Made by a program: the position numbers and the translations under genes. 25,582 nucleotides of DNA from positions 1 through 25,582 of the forward strand of contig JAISXM010000065.1 of the NCBI GenBank assembly GCA_031270515.1. The letters are read 5' to 3'. This document shows positions 7,286-15,417 of the stretch, piece after piece (the first letter of the stretch is position 1; each line of letters begins with the position of its first letter). Source of the DNA: Holosporales bacterium. GTDB lineage: Bacteria; Pseudomonadota; Alphaproteobacteria; BNTO01. The notes under the pieces are model-generated. The model was not told where the DNA came from, made no database searches, and saw only the letters and a list, made by a program, of their open reading frames with translations.

Positions 7286-7463
7286 TATACCGGGTCCCCA
7301 TAACAAACAATTTTAAACTCGTTGTCATTCAAGACTTGAATGAGGGGAAAAATTCAAATTGTTTGTATTGGTAGGTATATACCGGGTCCCCATAACAAAC
7401 AATTTTAAATTCCTTGTATTACAAGGCTTCGGTAATGATAAAAGTTCAAATTGTTTTTATGGG
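7286..7463. repeat. Two tandem hairpin elements with a shared 32-bp left arm
   Basis: A 32-bp sequence starting tataccgggtccccataa is present identically at 7286-7317 and 7378-7409 (period 92). Each copy is followed by a partial inverse of its own left arm: around 7355-7366 for the first copy, and 7448-7463 (aaattgtttttatggg) for the second, which mirrors its left arm with one base missing. Each also encloses its own small hairpin: cattcaag/cttgaatg at 7326-7342, and ccttgt/acaagg at 7412-7426. The inner sequences differ while the arms are conserved. The pair fills most of the 375-bp gap (7183-7557) between the divergent Sel1 gene and the gene at 7558; nothing else is recognisable there besides the Sel1 promoter. 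Confidence 0.8.
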
Positions 7464-7557
7464 TTTGATTTTTTGCGCTCTTTTGTAATAAAATTACAGT
7501 ATAAACTCAGTACTCTACAGAGCAGACACTCTATTAAATATATACTCTGGAGACTTT

Positions 7558-9306
7558 ATGATTGCAATGCATTTTGTCTGTCGACTTATACCGATTGTTT
7601 TGGTATTTGGTTTACACGCGTTTGGGATGGATGATATTTACAAAAAACAGTTCTCCAGATTCATAAAAAAAGGAAATATGCAAAGTGCAGCAGAACTTCT
7701 AGACGAATACGACGAAACTTGCAATAGTAAAGTTCCCAGATATTCGGCAGATAGACTAATTGCCAAGTACAGAAGCCACTATGCAGCATTGCTCGTGCTT
7801 CGTAAGGTTGTGCTGACATTAGAGAACTCACACCTGCCTGACGCACAAGAGCGAATTCAACAAGCTCGTGCCATTTTTTTCGACATAGTGCTTCGCTCTA
7901 CTATAGTAAGCGTCGACAATGAACGTCCATATATGGTTTTTTCGGATTTGATGAGAGCAGCATTTACGCCAGGAATATTTAACTGGGTACCTTTCGAAAA
8001 AATTGTTGATGCAGTTCATAAATCGAAACTTGAATCGATTGTTGATGATAAGATACCAGAAGTAGACAGGAAGAAAATAATCGATTCACGTGATGATGAC
8101 TGGAGTAAAAGAATCCACTCCCGTTGTGGGGACGACTTGTTAGAAAAGCTTGACGGTATTGCAGATTATTTTAAGCAAAATCCATTTGACGGCAAAAGAG
8201 CCGAGTGCGTGTCAGTGGATATTATTAAATTCTTTAGTGCTGGATACACAACGCATTCTCCTAAAGATAAAAAGCCATTGATTGCCAATTTAAACGATCG
8301 AATACAAAACGCCACTCTATTGAGTGAAATAGGATCGATTGAGATACAAAACGATGCCCAATATTTTGCTTTTGAGCCAATCATTAATATCGTAAATGCG
8401 CTGCTTGAGGTCATATATGAAAATGAAGTCTGGCAAATTTTTTCAGCATCGAAGACCACGCTCAGAACGCTATTATGGAGGAAACCAGGATACCGCCTAG
8501 ATAATTTGATCGTTAATCGTGGTGGTGGATTATATTTCGGGAACAGCAGACGCATACCTAAACCATGTCCAATCATTTATCCTGCAAGACTAGATATGCT
8601 TGGAAAGGTCGATTCTACAGACTCAGAGATATGCTTTCATGTTGGGAATACACCCTACACTAGGAACAAAGCATGGAATATACACATACCAGCGACCCCA
8701 AGTTCAGCGTTTAGAGTATTAAAAGCTATAACCCCTACATCGTTGTGTGACTTTGACGATTGCGAATCAAGCTCGAAGAAAAAGTTAATGGATGAACATA
8801 TGAAATTCTACGTAAAACTAAACCTCCCTGTTATGCGCGGTCATTACTGGGATGCGCTGTACACGGACAAATGTAAATATGGAATATTTATTACCATATA
8901 TCCCTATAGAGACGGCTACGACAGTGCCGCATTTATTGAAAAACTAGATCAGGCATTGAAACGTGCTATTGACGCAGGGGAACTTTCCCCCAGAGACTTT
9001 ATCTATTTACCTGGCGAGGTTCAGGTTGGAACTTCAGGGAACATGTTCGCGGTATGTGAGGAGGAAGGAAAATACGTTGAAGCACTTTGGCCATACCCAC
9101 ATATACATGCAACGTTTCGTGGAAAGCCGTACAAATCAATACGCGATGAAGCAAAGACAACGCCGGCCAAAGCATCAAGTGAGGTGCTATCTGCTCGAAA
9201 TGAAGCACTCAGGCTTGACCGTATGGCAGAATCACCCACAAAGAGATACGAGACAAAGGAATACTTTAGGAAACATGGGTGGATCCAGACCGCAAGTGCA
9301 CGATAA
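7558..9306 (+). CDS. Secreted protein of unknown function, 582 residues, intact paralogue of the gene at 4331
   Basis: The ATG at 7558 follows TGGAGACTTT and opens a signal peptide (MIAMHFV, hydrophobic residues 8-19, HAFG-MDD). An ATG at 7567 is a possible alternative. Residues 25-115 form a helical region shared with the truncated gene at 4331. The middle (120-300) is mixed helical. The C-terminal part (about 315-510) is more sheet-like and contains NRGGGLYFG (320-328), AWNIHIPATP (372-381), KFYVKLNLP (416-424), GIFITIYPYRDGYDSAAF (442-459) and FIYLPGEVQVGTSGNMF (481-497). I do not recognise the family. An N-terminal exported domain plus a compact C-terminal domain would suit an exported effector or enzyme, but that is inference. 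It converges on pntA with only 11 bases between stops. Confidence 0.75.
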   Translation: MIAMHFVCRLIPIVLVFGLHAFGMDDIYKKQFSRFIKKGNMQSAAELLDEYDETCNSKVPRYSADRLIAKYRSHYAALLVLRKVVLTLENSHLPDAQERIQQARAIFFDIVLRSTIVSVDNERPYMVFSDLMRAAFTPGIFNWVPFEKIVDAVHKSKLESIVDDKIPEVDRKKIIDSRDDDWSKRIHSRCGDDLLEKLDGIADYFKQNPFDGKRAECVSVDIIKFFSAGYTTHSPKDKKPLIANLNDRIQNATLLSEIGSIEIQNDAQYFAFEPIINIVNALLEVIYENEVWQIFSASKTTLRTLLWRKPGYRLDNLIVNRGGGLYFGNSRRIPKPCPIIYPARLDMLGKVDSTDSEICFHVGNTPYTRNKAWNIHIPATPSSAFRVLKAITPTSLCDFDDCESSSKKKLMDEHMKFYVKLNLPVMRGHYWDALYTDKCKYGIFITIYPYRDGYDSAAFIEKLDQALKRAIDAGELSPRDFIYLPGEVQVGTSGNMFAVCEEEGKYVEALWPYPHIHATFRGKPYKSIRDEAKTTPAKASSEVLSARNEALRLDRMAESPTKRYETKEYFRKHGWIQTASAR

Positions 9307-9317
9307 ACATATGCGTA

Positions 9318-10490
9318 TCAGAGCAGCGGACACACCGCCCCGTCATGCGCAACCAGCGTGCGGCGCACCAACTCATCGCCGACATCAAACAGCGGCGCAC
9401 CCGCAGCGGTCCCAGCACCCGCCGCAGCCGCACCAGTCCCAACACCAGCAGCAGCCGCAGCCGCAGCCGTCCCATCAGAACGAATTAACGTGCGCACAAA
9501 CGCAGCAACGTTAGACGCGAACAAAAAACTCGCCGTATTCGCAACGCCATTAATAATATTCAGCGGCGCCCACACACGCTGCTCCCCGCACTGGACGCAC
9601 TCCCCCGGCACAGCCAGCTCACAATTCCCCCCAGACGCACCCGCCAAATCAACGACAAGCCCGCCACTCCTCATGCTGGCGACCATCTCCTTCGTAATGA
9701 TCTTCGGTGCTGGCTTATTCGGAATTTGCGCGGTCGTGATCACGACATCCTGCCGTGGCATCACCTCCATCAGCCGCGCTTCCTGGTTCGCTTTGTACGC
9801 ATCGCTCATTTCCTTCGCATACCCGCCGCCGCCTTCGCCACTTTCGTGACTGGCCACAGAAATAAACGTCGCCCCAAGGCTCTCCACCTGTTCGCGAGTC
9901 GCACTCCTCACATCAAACGCAGACACCACGCACCCCAAGCGCTTGGCGGTCGCAATCGCCTGCAAGCCCGCAACTCCCGCGCCAATGACCAGTACCCGCA
10001 CCGGCGGCACATTACCTGCTGCCGTGGTCATCATGGGGAACGCTCGCCCCAACATAGACGCGGCGCAAATCACGGCCTGATAGCCAGCTAAATTGCTTTG
10101 TGATGAAAGGATATCCATGGATTGCGCTTGCGTCGTGCGCGGCAACAAATCAAGGCTAAACGCAGACACGCCCATGCGCGCCAAAAGCTTGATGCTCTCT
10201 ATGTTTTTAGATGGGGACAATTGCCCGATAAGGATGGTTCCGGGCTTCATACAGCGAATGGTGTCGTCGTCAGGCAAGTTAATCGCGACCAATATGTGAG
10301 CGCGCTCCACCAACGACTGGCGCTTAGTGACGACCTCGGCGACCGGCTCAAACACGCCATCAGGATAACCGGCAGCACACCCTGCCTGCGTTTCAACGAG
10401 TAACGAATAGGCAGATAATTTTTTTGTAACATCCGGAGTCATCGCAACGCGAGATTCACCGACAGACTCTTTTACTACGCCAATATTCAT
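9318..10490 (-). CDS. pntA: NAD(P) transhydrogenase subunit alpha part 1 (domain I)
   Basis: The 390-residue product is the NAD(H)-binding peripheral subunit of the proton-translocating transhydrogenase, which passes hydride between NAD(H) and NADP(H) at the inner membrane. The opening MNIGVVKESVGESRVAMTP (1-19), the RTTQAQSMDILSSQSNLAGY signature (118-137), the Rossmann motif VLVIGAGVAG (166-175) with Asp193 at the end of the next strand, and the Gly-rich mobile loop (SGEGGGGYAKEMSDAY, 217-232) are all present. The C-terminus carries an extra low-complexity Ala/Gly tract (about 341-366) before a final short segment. The membrane part (pntAB) and pntB, normally downstream, are absent: the next gene is convergent. 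The ribosome binding site before ATG 10490 is weak. Confidence 0.9.
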   Translation of the reverse strand: MNIGVVKESVGESRVAMTPDVTKKLSAYSLLVETQAGCAAGYPDGVFEPVAEVVTKRQSLVERAHILVAINLPDDDTIRCMKPGTILIGQLSPSKNIESIKLLARMGVSAFSLDLLPRTTQAQSMDILSSQSNLAGYQAVICAASMLGRAFPMMTTAAGNVPPVRVLVIGAGVAGLQAIATAKRLGCVVSAFDVRSATREQVESLGATFISVASHESGEGGGGYAKEMSDAYKANQEARLMEVMPRQDVVITTAQIPNKPAPKIITKEMVASMRSGGLVVDLAGASGGNCELAVPGECVQCGEQRVWAPLNIINGVANTASFLFASNVAAFVRTLIRSDGTAAAAAAAGVGTGAAAAGAGTAAGAPLFDVGDELVRRTLVAHDGAVCPLL

Positions 10491-10509
10491 TCATCAACCG
10501 TGATTGCAC

Positions 10510-10725
10510 GAAAAAGTCCGCCTGCCACACCACCAATAAGATATGGTATCGCACCGCCTGCGTTACTTAACACCACCAATGATCTACTTACACCACCAAA
10601 GAGATGGATCGTCCCCGGCCGGCTCTACTCAGCACCATAAATAATAGATGGTATAGCCCCGCAGGCTCGACTTAACACAACTAAGAATAGATGGTATAGT
10701 CCCCGGCCGGCTCTACTCAGCACCA
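10510..10725 (-). repeat. Degenerate tandem repeats copied from the 3' end of rplQ
   Basis: The unit is about 44 bp and starts, on the minus strand, with TGGTGCTGAGTAG, the last codons and stop of rplQ. A 27-bp block is identical at 10611-10637 and 10699-10725 (period 88), with a diverged unit between them. Weaker copies (TGGTGGTGTAAGTAG, TGGTGGTGTTAAGTA) continue towards pntA. The array fills the gap between rplQ and pntA (10491-10712); no other feature, and no clear terminator, is seen there. Confidence 0.75.
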
Positions 10726-11102
10726 ACATCAGAAAAGGAAACGTACGCCATTGGCGCGTTATCCCCATACCGGCGTCCCGCCTTCAAAATCCGCAGATAC
10801 CCGCCCGGACGCGAGCTAAAGCGCTCAGCCAACGTCGTCAGCACTTTCGATGCCACATCAGCGGAACCGACCTTGCGGATGACCTGGCGCCGCAAATGCA
10901 AGCGCTGCTCAGGAGACTCAGCCGCCTGATACCGTTGCCCCAGGGTAATCACTTTCTCCACCAAAGGACGAAGCTCCTTCGCTTTTGGCAGAGTCGTCTT
11001 GATTTGCTCATCCTTCAAAAAAGAACAGATCATGTTTTTGAACATGGACTTCCTGTGCTCGGATGTCCGATTTAACAACCTATGTGCCATTCCATGTCTC
11101 AT
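10713..11102 (-). CDS. rplQ: 50S ribosomal protein L17
   Basis: The 129-residue product has the L17 signature MRHG-x-x-HRLLNRTSEHR at its start, followed by MFKNMICSFLKDEQIKTT and the basic RPGGYLRILKAGRRYGDNAPMAYV core near the end. L17 binds domains of 23S rRNA near the exit tunnel side of the large subunit. It is the last gene of the operon, 130 bases after rpoA, as usual. Its terminal codons are duplicated in the downstream spacer. Confidence 0.97.
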   Translation of the reverse strand: MRHGMAHRLLNRTSEHRKSMFKNMICSFLKDEQIKTTLPKAKELRPLVEKVITLGQRYQAAESPEQRLHLRRQVIRKVGSADVASKVLTTLAERFSSRPGGYLRILKAGRRYGDNAPMAYVSFSDVGAE

Positions 11103-11113
11103 AATAACCCCAT

Positions 11114-11147
11114 TTACAACTACTAAAAAAATTACAACTACTAAAAA
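11114..11147. repeat. Two copies of a 16-bp unit in the rpoA–rplQ spacer
   Basis: ttacaactactaaaaa occurs at 11114-11129 and 11132-11147, a period of 18 bases, just upstream of the rplQ ribosome binding region on the minus strand. The rest of this 130-bp spacer shows nothing recognisable. Confidence 0.8.
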
Positions 11148-11232
11148 CCAGGCAAGGACTCAGCACTCACACATTCCCACTGCCTCGCCCTGCCCTACTC
11201 CTACCAGCCTCTAAAAAACTCAGATCACCCGC

Positions 11233-12255
11233 CTAGCTCGTATACGGATCATCCAACCCCTTCGCCAAATCATCCAGATTCGGAGGCGGCCAATTGCTTA
11301 AGGTCATCCCTAAACCAACCCCCATCTGAGACAATACTTCCTTTATCTCATTCAACGACTTCCGTCCAAAATTAGGCGTCCGCAACATTTCGCCCTCTGT
11401 CTTTTGCACCAAGTCACCAATATACAAAATGTTCTCGTTCTTCAAACAATTCGCAGACCGCACGGACAGCTCAAGCTCATCGACCTTCCGCAGCAAATTC
11501 TTGTTAAACGCCAGCTGCTCACCATCGCGCCCTGCGTTCATGAACGTAGGTTCATCGAAATTGATGAACTGCTGCATCTGGTCAATCAAGATCCTCGCCG
11601 CATACGCCAGCGCATCATCAGGCTTAATAGAGCCATCCGTCAGCACAGTCATCGTCAGCTTATCGTAGTCCGTACGCTGCCCCACGCGCGTGGGCTCAAC
11701 CTTATACACGACCCGCCGAACCGGAGAAAACAACGCATCCAACGGAATCACGCCAACCGACCGAATCGCATCAGGATCATACACCGACGGCACAAACCCC
11801 TTCCCAGACTCGACCATCAGCTCCATATTTAACTTAGCATTATCGCCAAGCGTGCAAATCAAAGCATCAGGGTCCAATATCTCAACCCCCGAAGACGCAT
11901 CAAAATCCGCAGCCGTCACAACCCTGGGACCAACAACGGACAAACGCACCTTTTTTGGCAAATCCGACAGCAGTTTTACACCAATAGCTTTTAGGTTCAA
12001 GACGATGTCAGTCACATCCTCGAGCACCCCAGGAATAGACGAAAACTCATGCAACACGCCGTCAATCTTCACAGAAACGAACGCCGAACCTTGAAGAGAA
12101 GACAACAATATACGCCGGAGGGCATTCCCCAGCGTAGTCCCAAAGCCGCGCTCTAACGGCTCTGCAACAATGACAGCTTCGCGCATGGACGAGTCCATAT
12201 ATTGAACGTCAAGTTTCCCAGATTTAATTAAAGATTGCCAATTTTTCTCAATCAC
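11233..12255 (-). CDS. rpoA: DNA-directed RNA polymerase subunit alpha
   Basis: The 340-residue product has the N-terminal dimerisation and assembly domain (residues about 1-230, with EPLERGFGTTLGNALRRILLSS near 32-53) and the C-terminal domain (about 250-325) with ELSVRSANCLKNENI, YIGDLVQ and FGRKSLNEIKEVL, the DNA- and activator-contacting helix-hairpin-helix. Translation starts at GTG 12253-12255, preceded by GAGG at 7 bases. It sits between rpsK and rplQ. A 239-bp repetitive spacer separates it from rpsK, longer than is typical here. Confidence 0.97.
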   Translation of the reverse strand: MIEKNWQSLIKSGKLDVQYMDSSMREAVIVAEPLERGFGTTLGNALRRILLSSLQGSAFVSVKIDGVLHEFSSIPGVLEDVTDIVLNLKAIGVKLLSDLPKKVRLSVVGPRVVTAADFDASSGVEILDPDALICTLGDNAKLNMELMVESGKGFVPSVYDPDAIRSVGVIPLDALFSPVRRVVYKVEPTRVGQRTDYDKLTMTVLTDGSIKPDDALAYAARILIDQMQQFINFDEPTFMNAGRDGEQLAFNKNLLRKVDELELSVRSANCLKNENILYIGDLVQKTEGEMLRTPNFGRKSLNEIKEVLSQMGVGLGMTLSNWPPPNLDDLAKGLDDPYTS

Positions 12256-12324
12256 GACAGTACCTCACCAATTACACAGACTCAAGTCCAACATGAGCAA
12301 CACCTCCCCCTCAAAACCTGCGCC

Positions 12325-12494
12325 ACACAGCCGCCAAGCAACCTAGTCACACCGCGCCACCGCCAAGCAACCCAGTAACACAGCCGCCAAGCAACCTCAA
12401 CGCATCGCCGCCAAGCAACTAGTCACACCGCCACCAAACAACCTCAACGCACAGCCCCCAAGCAACGCACAGCCGCCACCGGCAACCCAGCAAC
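12325..12494. repeat. Degenerate tandem repeats in the rpsK–rpoA spacer
   Basis: About seven imperfect copies of a unit around ccgccaagcaacc are separated by variable 10-17-base linkers such as tcaacgcatcg and tagtcacac. The block abuts the rpsK stop, and its linkers resemble the bases around that stop (caacctacac), so it may also derive from the gene end. The whole spacer 12256-12494 otherwise holds no gene. Confidence 0.75.
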
Positions 12495-12887
12495 CTACAC
12501 GCGCCGCCGCTTTGGAGGGCGACACCCGTTGTGTGGAATCGGCGTTGTATCCGCAATAGACGTCACAGTAAAACCAAAAGCCTGCAATGCGCGCAATGCC
12601 GTCTCTCGCCCGGAACCGGGCCCCTTCACTATAACTCGCACAGTCTTCACCCCGTGCTCTGCCGCCTTTTTGGCGACAAGCTCCGCTGCAATCTGAGCAG
12701 CATACGGAGTAGACTTACGCGACCCCTTAAAGCCAACCATCCCAGAAGACGCAGAAGCAATAGCGTTGCCAAACTCATCCGTCACTGTAATCAACGTATT
12801 GTTGAACGTTGAATTTATATGAGCAATCGCATGAACAACACTTTTACGATCCCTTCGCCTCAATGTAGTAGCACTATTAGCTGCCAT
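12495..12887 (-). CDS. rpsK: 30S ribosomal protein S11
   Basis: The 130-residue product has the S11 marks HINSTFNNTLITVTD (residues 23-37), KGSRKSTPYAAQIAAE (54-69), GPGSGRETALRAL (89-101) and the C-terminal DTTPIPHNGCRPPKRRRV. S11 lies on the platform of the small subunit near the mRNA exit. AGGTG precedes the ATG at good spacing. The gene is separated from rpsM by 26 bases. Confidence 0.97.
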   Translation of the reverse strand: MAANSATTLRRRDRKSVVHAIAHINSTFNNTLITVTDEFGNAIASASSGMVGFKGSRKSTPYAAQIAAELVAKKAAEHGVKTVRVIVKGPGSGRETALRALQAFGFTVTSIADTTPIPHNGCRPPKRRRV

Positions 12888-12913
12888 AAATCACCTGAAC
12901 ATTAAAAAAAATA

Positions 12914-13294
12914 TTACCTACTCGGCATCTTCTTCCCAGCAATCGGGATAGCCTTACCCTTACGAGTGCGTGCATTCGTGTGAGTGCGCTGTCCCCTTAC
13001 GGGCAACCCTTTCCTGTGACGCAGCCCCCGATAACAGCCAAGGTCCATCAACCGCTTTATATTCATGGACACTTCGCGCCGAAGATCGCCTTCCACATTG
13101 TACCCGCCACCATCAATGATTTCGCGAATGTGCAACACCTCCGCGTCCGTCAATTGGTGAACGCGCACCTCAGGAGAAACGCCTGCCCGCTCGAGTATAT
13201 CAATTGCATTCTTGGGGCCAATCCCATATATATAACGCAATGCGATCCCCACCTTCTTTTGGGTTGGAATATTCACACCAGCTATGCGCGCCAT
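12914..13294 (-). CDS. rpsM: 30S ribosomal protein S13
   Basis: The 126-residue product begins MARIAGVNIPTQKKVGIAL, followed by YIYGIG and the helix-two-turn-helix, and ends with the conserved basic tail (RGQRTHTNARTRKGK). S13 contacts 16S rRNA in the head and the P-site tRNA. AGGAG lies six bases before the ATG. It follows adk at 24 bases, the alphaproteobacterial order. Confidence 0.97.
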   Translation of the reverse strand: MARIAGVNIPTQKKVGIALRYIYGIGPKNAIDILERAGVSPEVRVHQLTDAEVLHIREIIDGGGYNVEGDLRREVSMNIKRLMDLGCYRGLRHRKGLPVRGQRTHTNARTRKGKAIPIAGKKMPSR

Positions 13295-13318
13295 AATGAT
13301 CTCCTAATCAAACAAACA

Positions 13319-14056
13319 CTAACCAAAAATGACCTGCCACACATCACCGGACACGAGATTCGGAGCCTTCGACGCATCAACAGTATAAAGCTCCCCACGC
13401 GCCGCATAGTAATCCAGCACCGGGGCTGTACTCTCGTTATAAACGCGCAGGCGCGTCAATATAGCGTCCTCATTGTCGTCATTCCGCCTAACAAAATCAT
13501 CACGTCCACAAACATCACAAACGCCCGAAACTTTTGGCATGACCGTCTTTTCATTGTACAACGTGCCACAAGTTTTACAAGCATAACGCCCCAGCATCCG
13601 CGATGCAGCAACACTTTCGTCCACCCGCAAATGGAAAACAAGAGTATTCCAGTCGGCCAACAGCGGCGACAACGCCTCAGCTTGCCGAACTGTGCGCGGG
13701 AAACCATCAAAGATGGCCTTCCCTTTCTTGTTTTCAGAGATGAACTTACTCACCATCTCCAGCACCATTTCATCTGGCACCAGCAATCCTTTATCACATA
13801 ACGACTGAGCCTGAATCCCCAAAGACGACCCAGACGCAATCTCCGCACGCAACGCATTTCCAGACGAAAAAACCGAAAAGCCCAACATGCTCTCAAACGA
13901 CGACGTTAACGTGCCCTTTCCACACCCAGGCGCGCCAATCAATATAACCGCCTTGTGCTCGCCCCGCACCGCCACGTCTCCAGCTTCATTTACGGGGGGA
14001 TGCACGATAGACACTCCTCCAGGAGCCTCTTCTTTATTTAAATGCTCTTTACTCAT
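13319..14056 (-). CDS. adk: Adenylate kinase, long form with zinc-type lid and N-terminal extension
   Basis: The enzyme interconverts AMP + ATP with two ADP. From the ATG at 14056, whose A is shared with the secY TGA stop (TGATG), the product is 245 residues. The P-loop GAPGCGKGT is at 41-49 and DGFPRT at 117-122. The lid carries CKTC (160-163) and CDVC (180-183), a four-Cys zinc site. The usual AMP-binding STGD-x-LR motif reads SSGNALR (64-70), with Asn in place of Asp. An extra ~35 residues precede the first strand; in most homologues the P-loop begins near residue 7. The stop/start overlap supports this start, so the extension appears real. Confidence 0.93.
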   Translation of the reverse strand: MSKEHLNKEEAPGGVSIVHPPVNEAGDVAVRGEHKAVILIGAPGCGKGTLTSSFESMLGFSVFSSGNALRAEIASGSSLGIQAQSLCDKGLLVPDEMVLEMVSKFISENKKGKAIFDGFPRTVRQAEALSPLLADWNTLVFHLRVDESVAASRMLGRYACKTCGTLYNEKTVMPKVSGVCDVCGRDDFVRRNDDNEDAILTRLRVYNESTAPVLDYYAARGELYTVDASKAPNLVSGDVWQVIFG

Positions 14057-15393
14057 CAAAGTTTCCCCGCATTTTTGCGAATAAGCCCTTCGTATTGGTG
14101 AGCCATCAAATGCGACTGCATTTGCCCGATTGTATCTATAGTCACACTAACAACAATCAGCACACTCGTCCCACCAATATAAAAGGGTAGACTCATTTTT
14201 GTTACAATATATTCAGGGACCACACATATAAAAGCCAAATAAATAGCCCCCACCGTAGTCAACCTGGTAAGTAAATAATCGATATAATCCGCCGTCTGTT
14301 GCCCAGGACGAATCCCAGGAATATAGCTCCCCGGCTTCCGCAAATTATCCGCCGTCTCTTTTGGATCAAACATAAGCGCAGTATAAAAATACGCGAAATA
14401 TACGATCATAGCGACAAAGCACACAATGTAAACTATCGAATCCCTAGCAAATATTCGAGAAAAACCGCGAAGCCACGAATCCTCCGACACATTCACAAAC
14501 GTCAAAATCGTAGAAGGAAACATAATCAACGACGAAGCAAAAATTGGAGGCATAACCCCCGCACTATTTAACTTCAACGGCAAGTGCGTACTTTGCCCCA
14601 CAGCAGGCATCCCAGGACGAGCCTGACGCTTCGGATACTGAACTGGGACACGACGTTGCGCCCCTTCCATGAATACGACGAAAAACAAAACACCAATGAC
14701 ACCAGCAAATATCAGCAAAATAACAGGAAGCAACAACGCACCAGACTTACCGAGACTCAACGTCTTCAGTATCGCACCAGGCAAGTTTGCCACAATTCCA
14801 GAATAGATGATAACCGACGTCCCGTTTCCAATTCCGCGCGAAGTAATCTGATCCCCAACCCACACAAGGAACATCGTGCTCCCGGTCAGCGTCAACACCG
14901 TCATAATGCGAAAGAAGAACCCCGGAATCACCACAGCAGGCCCCGCATTTCCATGCAGATGCTCCAACCCCGCAGCCACACCGAACGCCTGAATCGCGGC
15001 CATCATAATCGCCCCATAGCGAGTGTACAAGCCCAATTTCTTGCGGCCAGCTTCGCCTTCTTTCTTCAGAGCTTCAAACGTAGGAAAAACAGATGTCATT
15101 AGCTGAACAACTATGCTCGAGGATATGTACGGCACAATACCAAGCGCAAATATTGTCATACGACCAACAGCGCCACCAGAAAACATATCCAGCACGCCCA
15201 TTATGCCGCCAGAGTTCTGCCTTAAAAATTCAGCAATAACCTGAGCATTTACCCCAGGCAAAGGAATATACGTACCCAAACGACAAATGATCAAGGCAAG
15301 CAGCGTAAACAAAATCCTCTTTTGTAAGTCTTTCGCTTTTCTAAACGCATCAACAGAAACGCTTGATGCAAACTGTTCAACTCCAGAAGCCAT
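14056..15393 (-). CDS. secY: Preprotein translocase subunit SecY
   Basis: The 445-residue integral membrane protein has about ten hydrophobic helices and forms the inner-membrane channel for secreted and membrane proteins with SecE and SecG. The N-terminal RILFTLLALIICRLGTYIPL, the cytoplasmic loop KKEGEAGRKK (residues about 109-118), RRVPVQYPKRQ and FNP-loop equivalent FDPKETADNLRKPG, and the C-terminal helix regions are recognisable. It follows rplO after 24 bases and overlaps adk by one base. Several secreted proteins in this window would be its substrates. Confidence 0.97.
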   Translation of the reverse strand: MASGVEQFASSVSVDAFRKAKDLQKRILFTLLALIICRLGTYIPLPGVNAQVIAEFLRQNSGGIMGVLDMFSGGAVGRMTIFALGIVPYISSSIVVQLMTSVFPTFEALKKEGEAGRKKLGLYTRYGAIMMAAIQAFGVAAGLEHLHGNAGPAVVIPGFFFRIMTVLTLTGSTMFLVWVGDQITSRGIGNGTSVIIYSGIVANLPGAILKTLSLGKSGALLLPVILLIFAGVIGVLFFVVFMEGAQRRVPVQYPKRQARPGMPAVGQSTHLPLKLNSAGVMPPIFASSLIMFPSTILTFVNVSEDSWLRGFSRIFARDSIVYIVCFVAMIVYFAYFYTALMFDPKETADNLRKPGSYIPGIRPGQQTADYIDYLLTRLTTVGAIYLAFICVVPEYIVTKMSLPFYIGGTSVLIVVSVTIDTIGQMQSHLMAHQYEGLIRKNAGKL

Positions 15394-15417
15394 TAAGCCA
15401 CCATCCTTACAACGCCA

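Noticed and set aside
7558..9306. Assignment of the 582-residue protein to phosphothreonine-lyase or HopA1-type effectors
   Set aside because: Short segments such as KFYVKL followed by an ITIY strand recall those families, but the catalytic Lys-x-His pattern is not clearly conserved and I could not align the rest.
8963..9514. A 183-residue plus-strand frame across the end of the 582-residue gene and pntA
   Set aside because: It overlaps two better supported genes and its Gln/His/Pro-rich end is just the antisense of the Ala-rich pntA tail.
10597..10725. GC-rich ccggccgg palindromes as the operon terminator
   Set aside because: They lack T-runs and are better explained as part of the rplQ-derived repeat.
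12325..12494. Possible CRISPR array between rpoA and rpsK
   Set aside because: Repeats are short and degenerate, the linkers are short and similar to one another, and no cas gene is present.
12980..13801. A 273-residue open frame on the plus strand opposite rpsM and adk
   Set aside because: It is antisense to two genes with clear family motifs; its composition is that of a shadow frame and it has no credible binding site.
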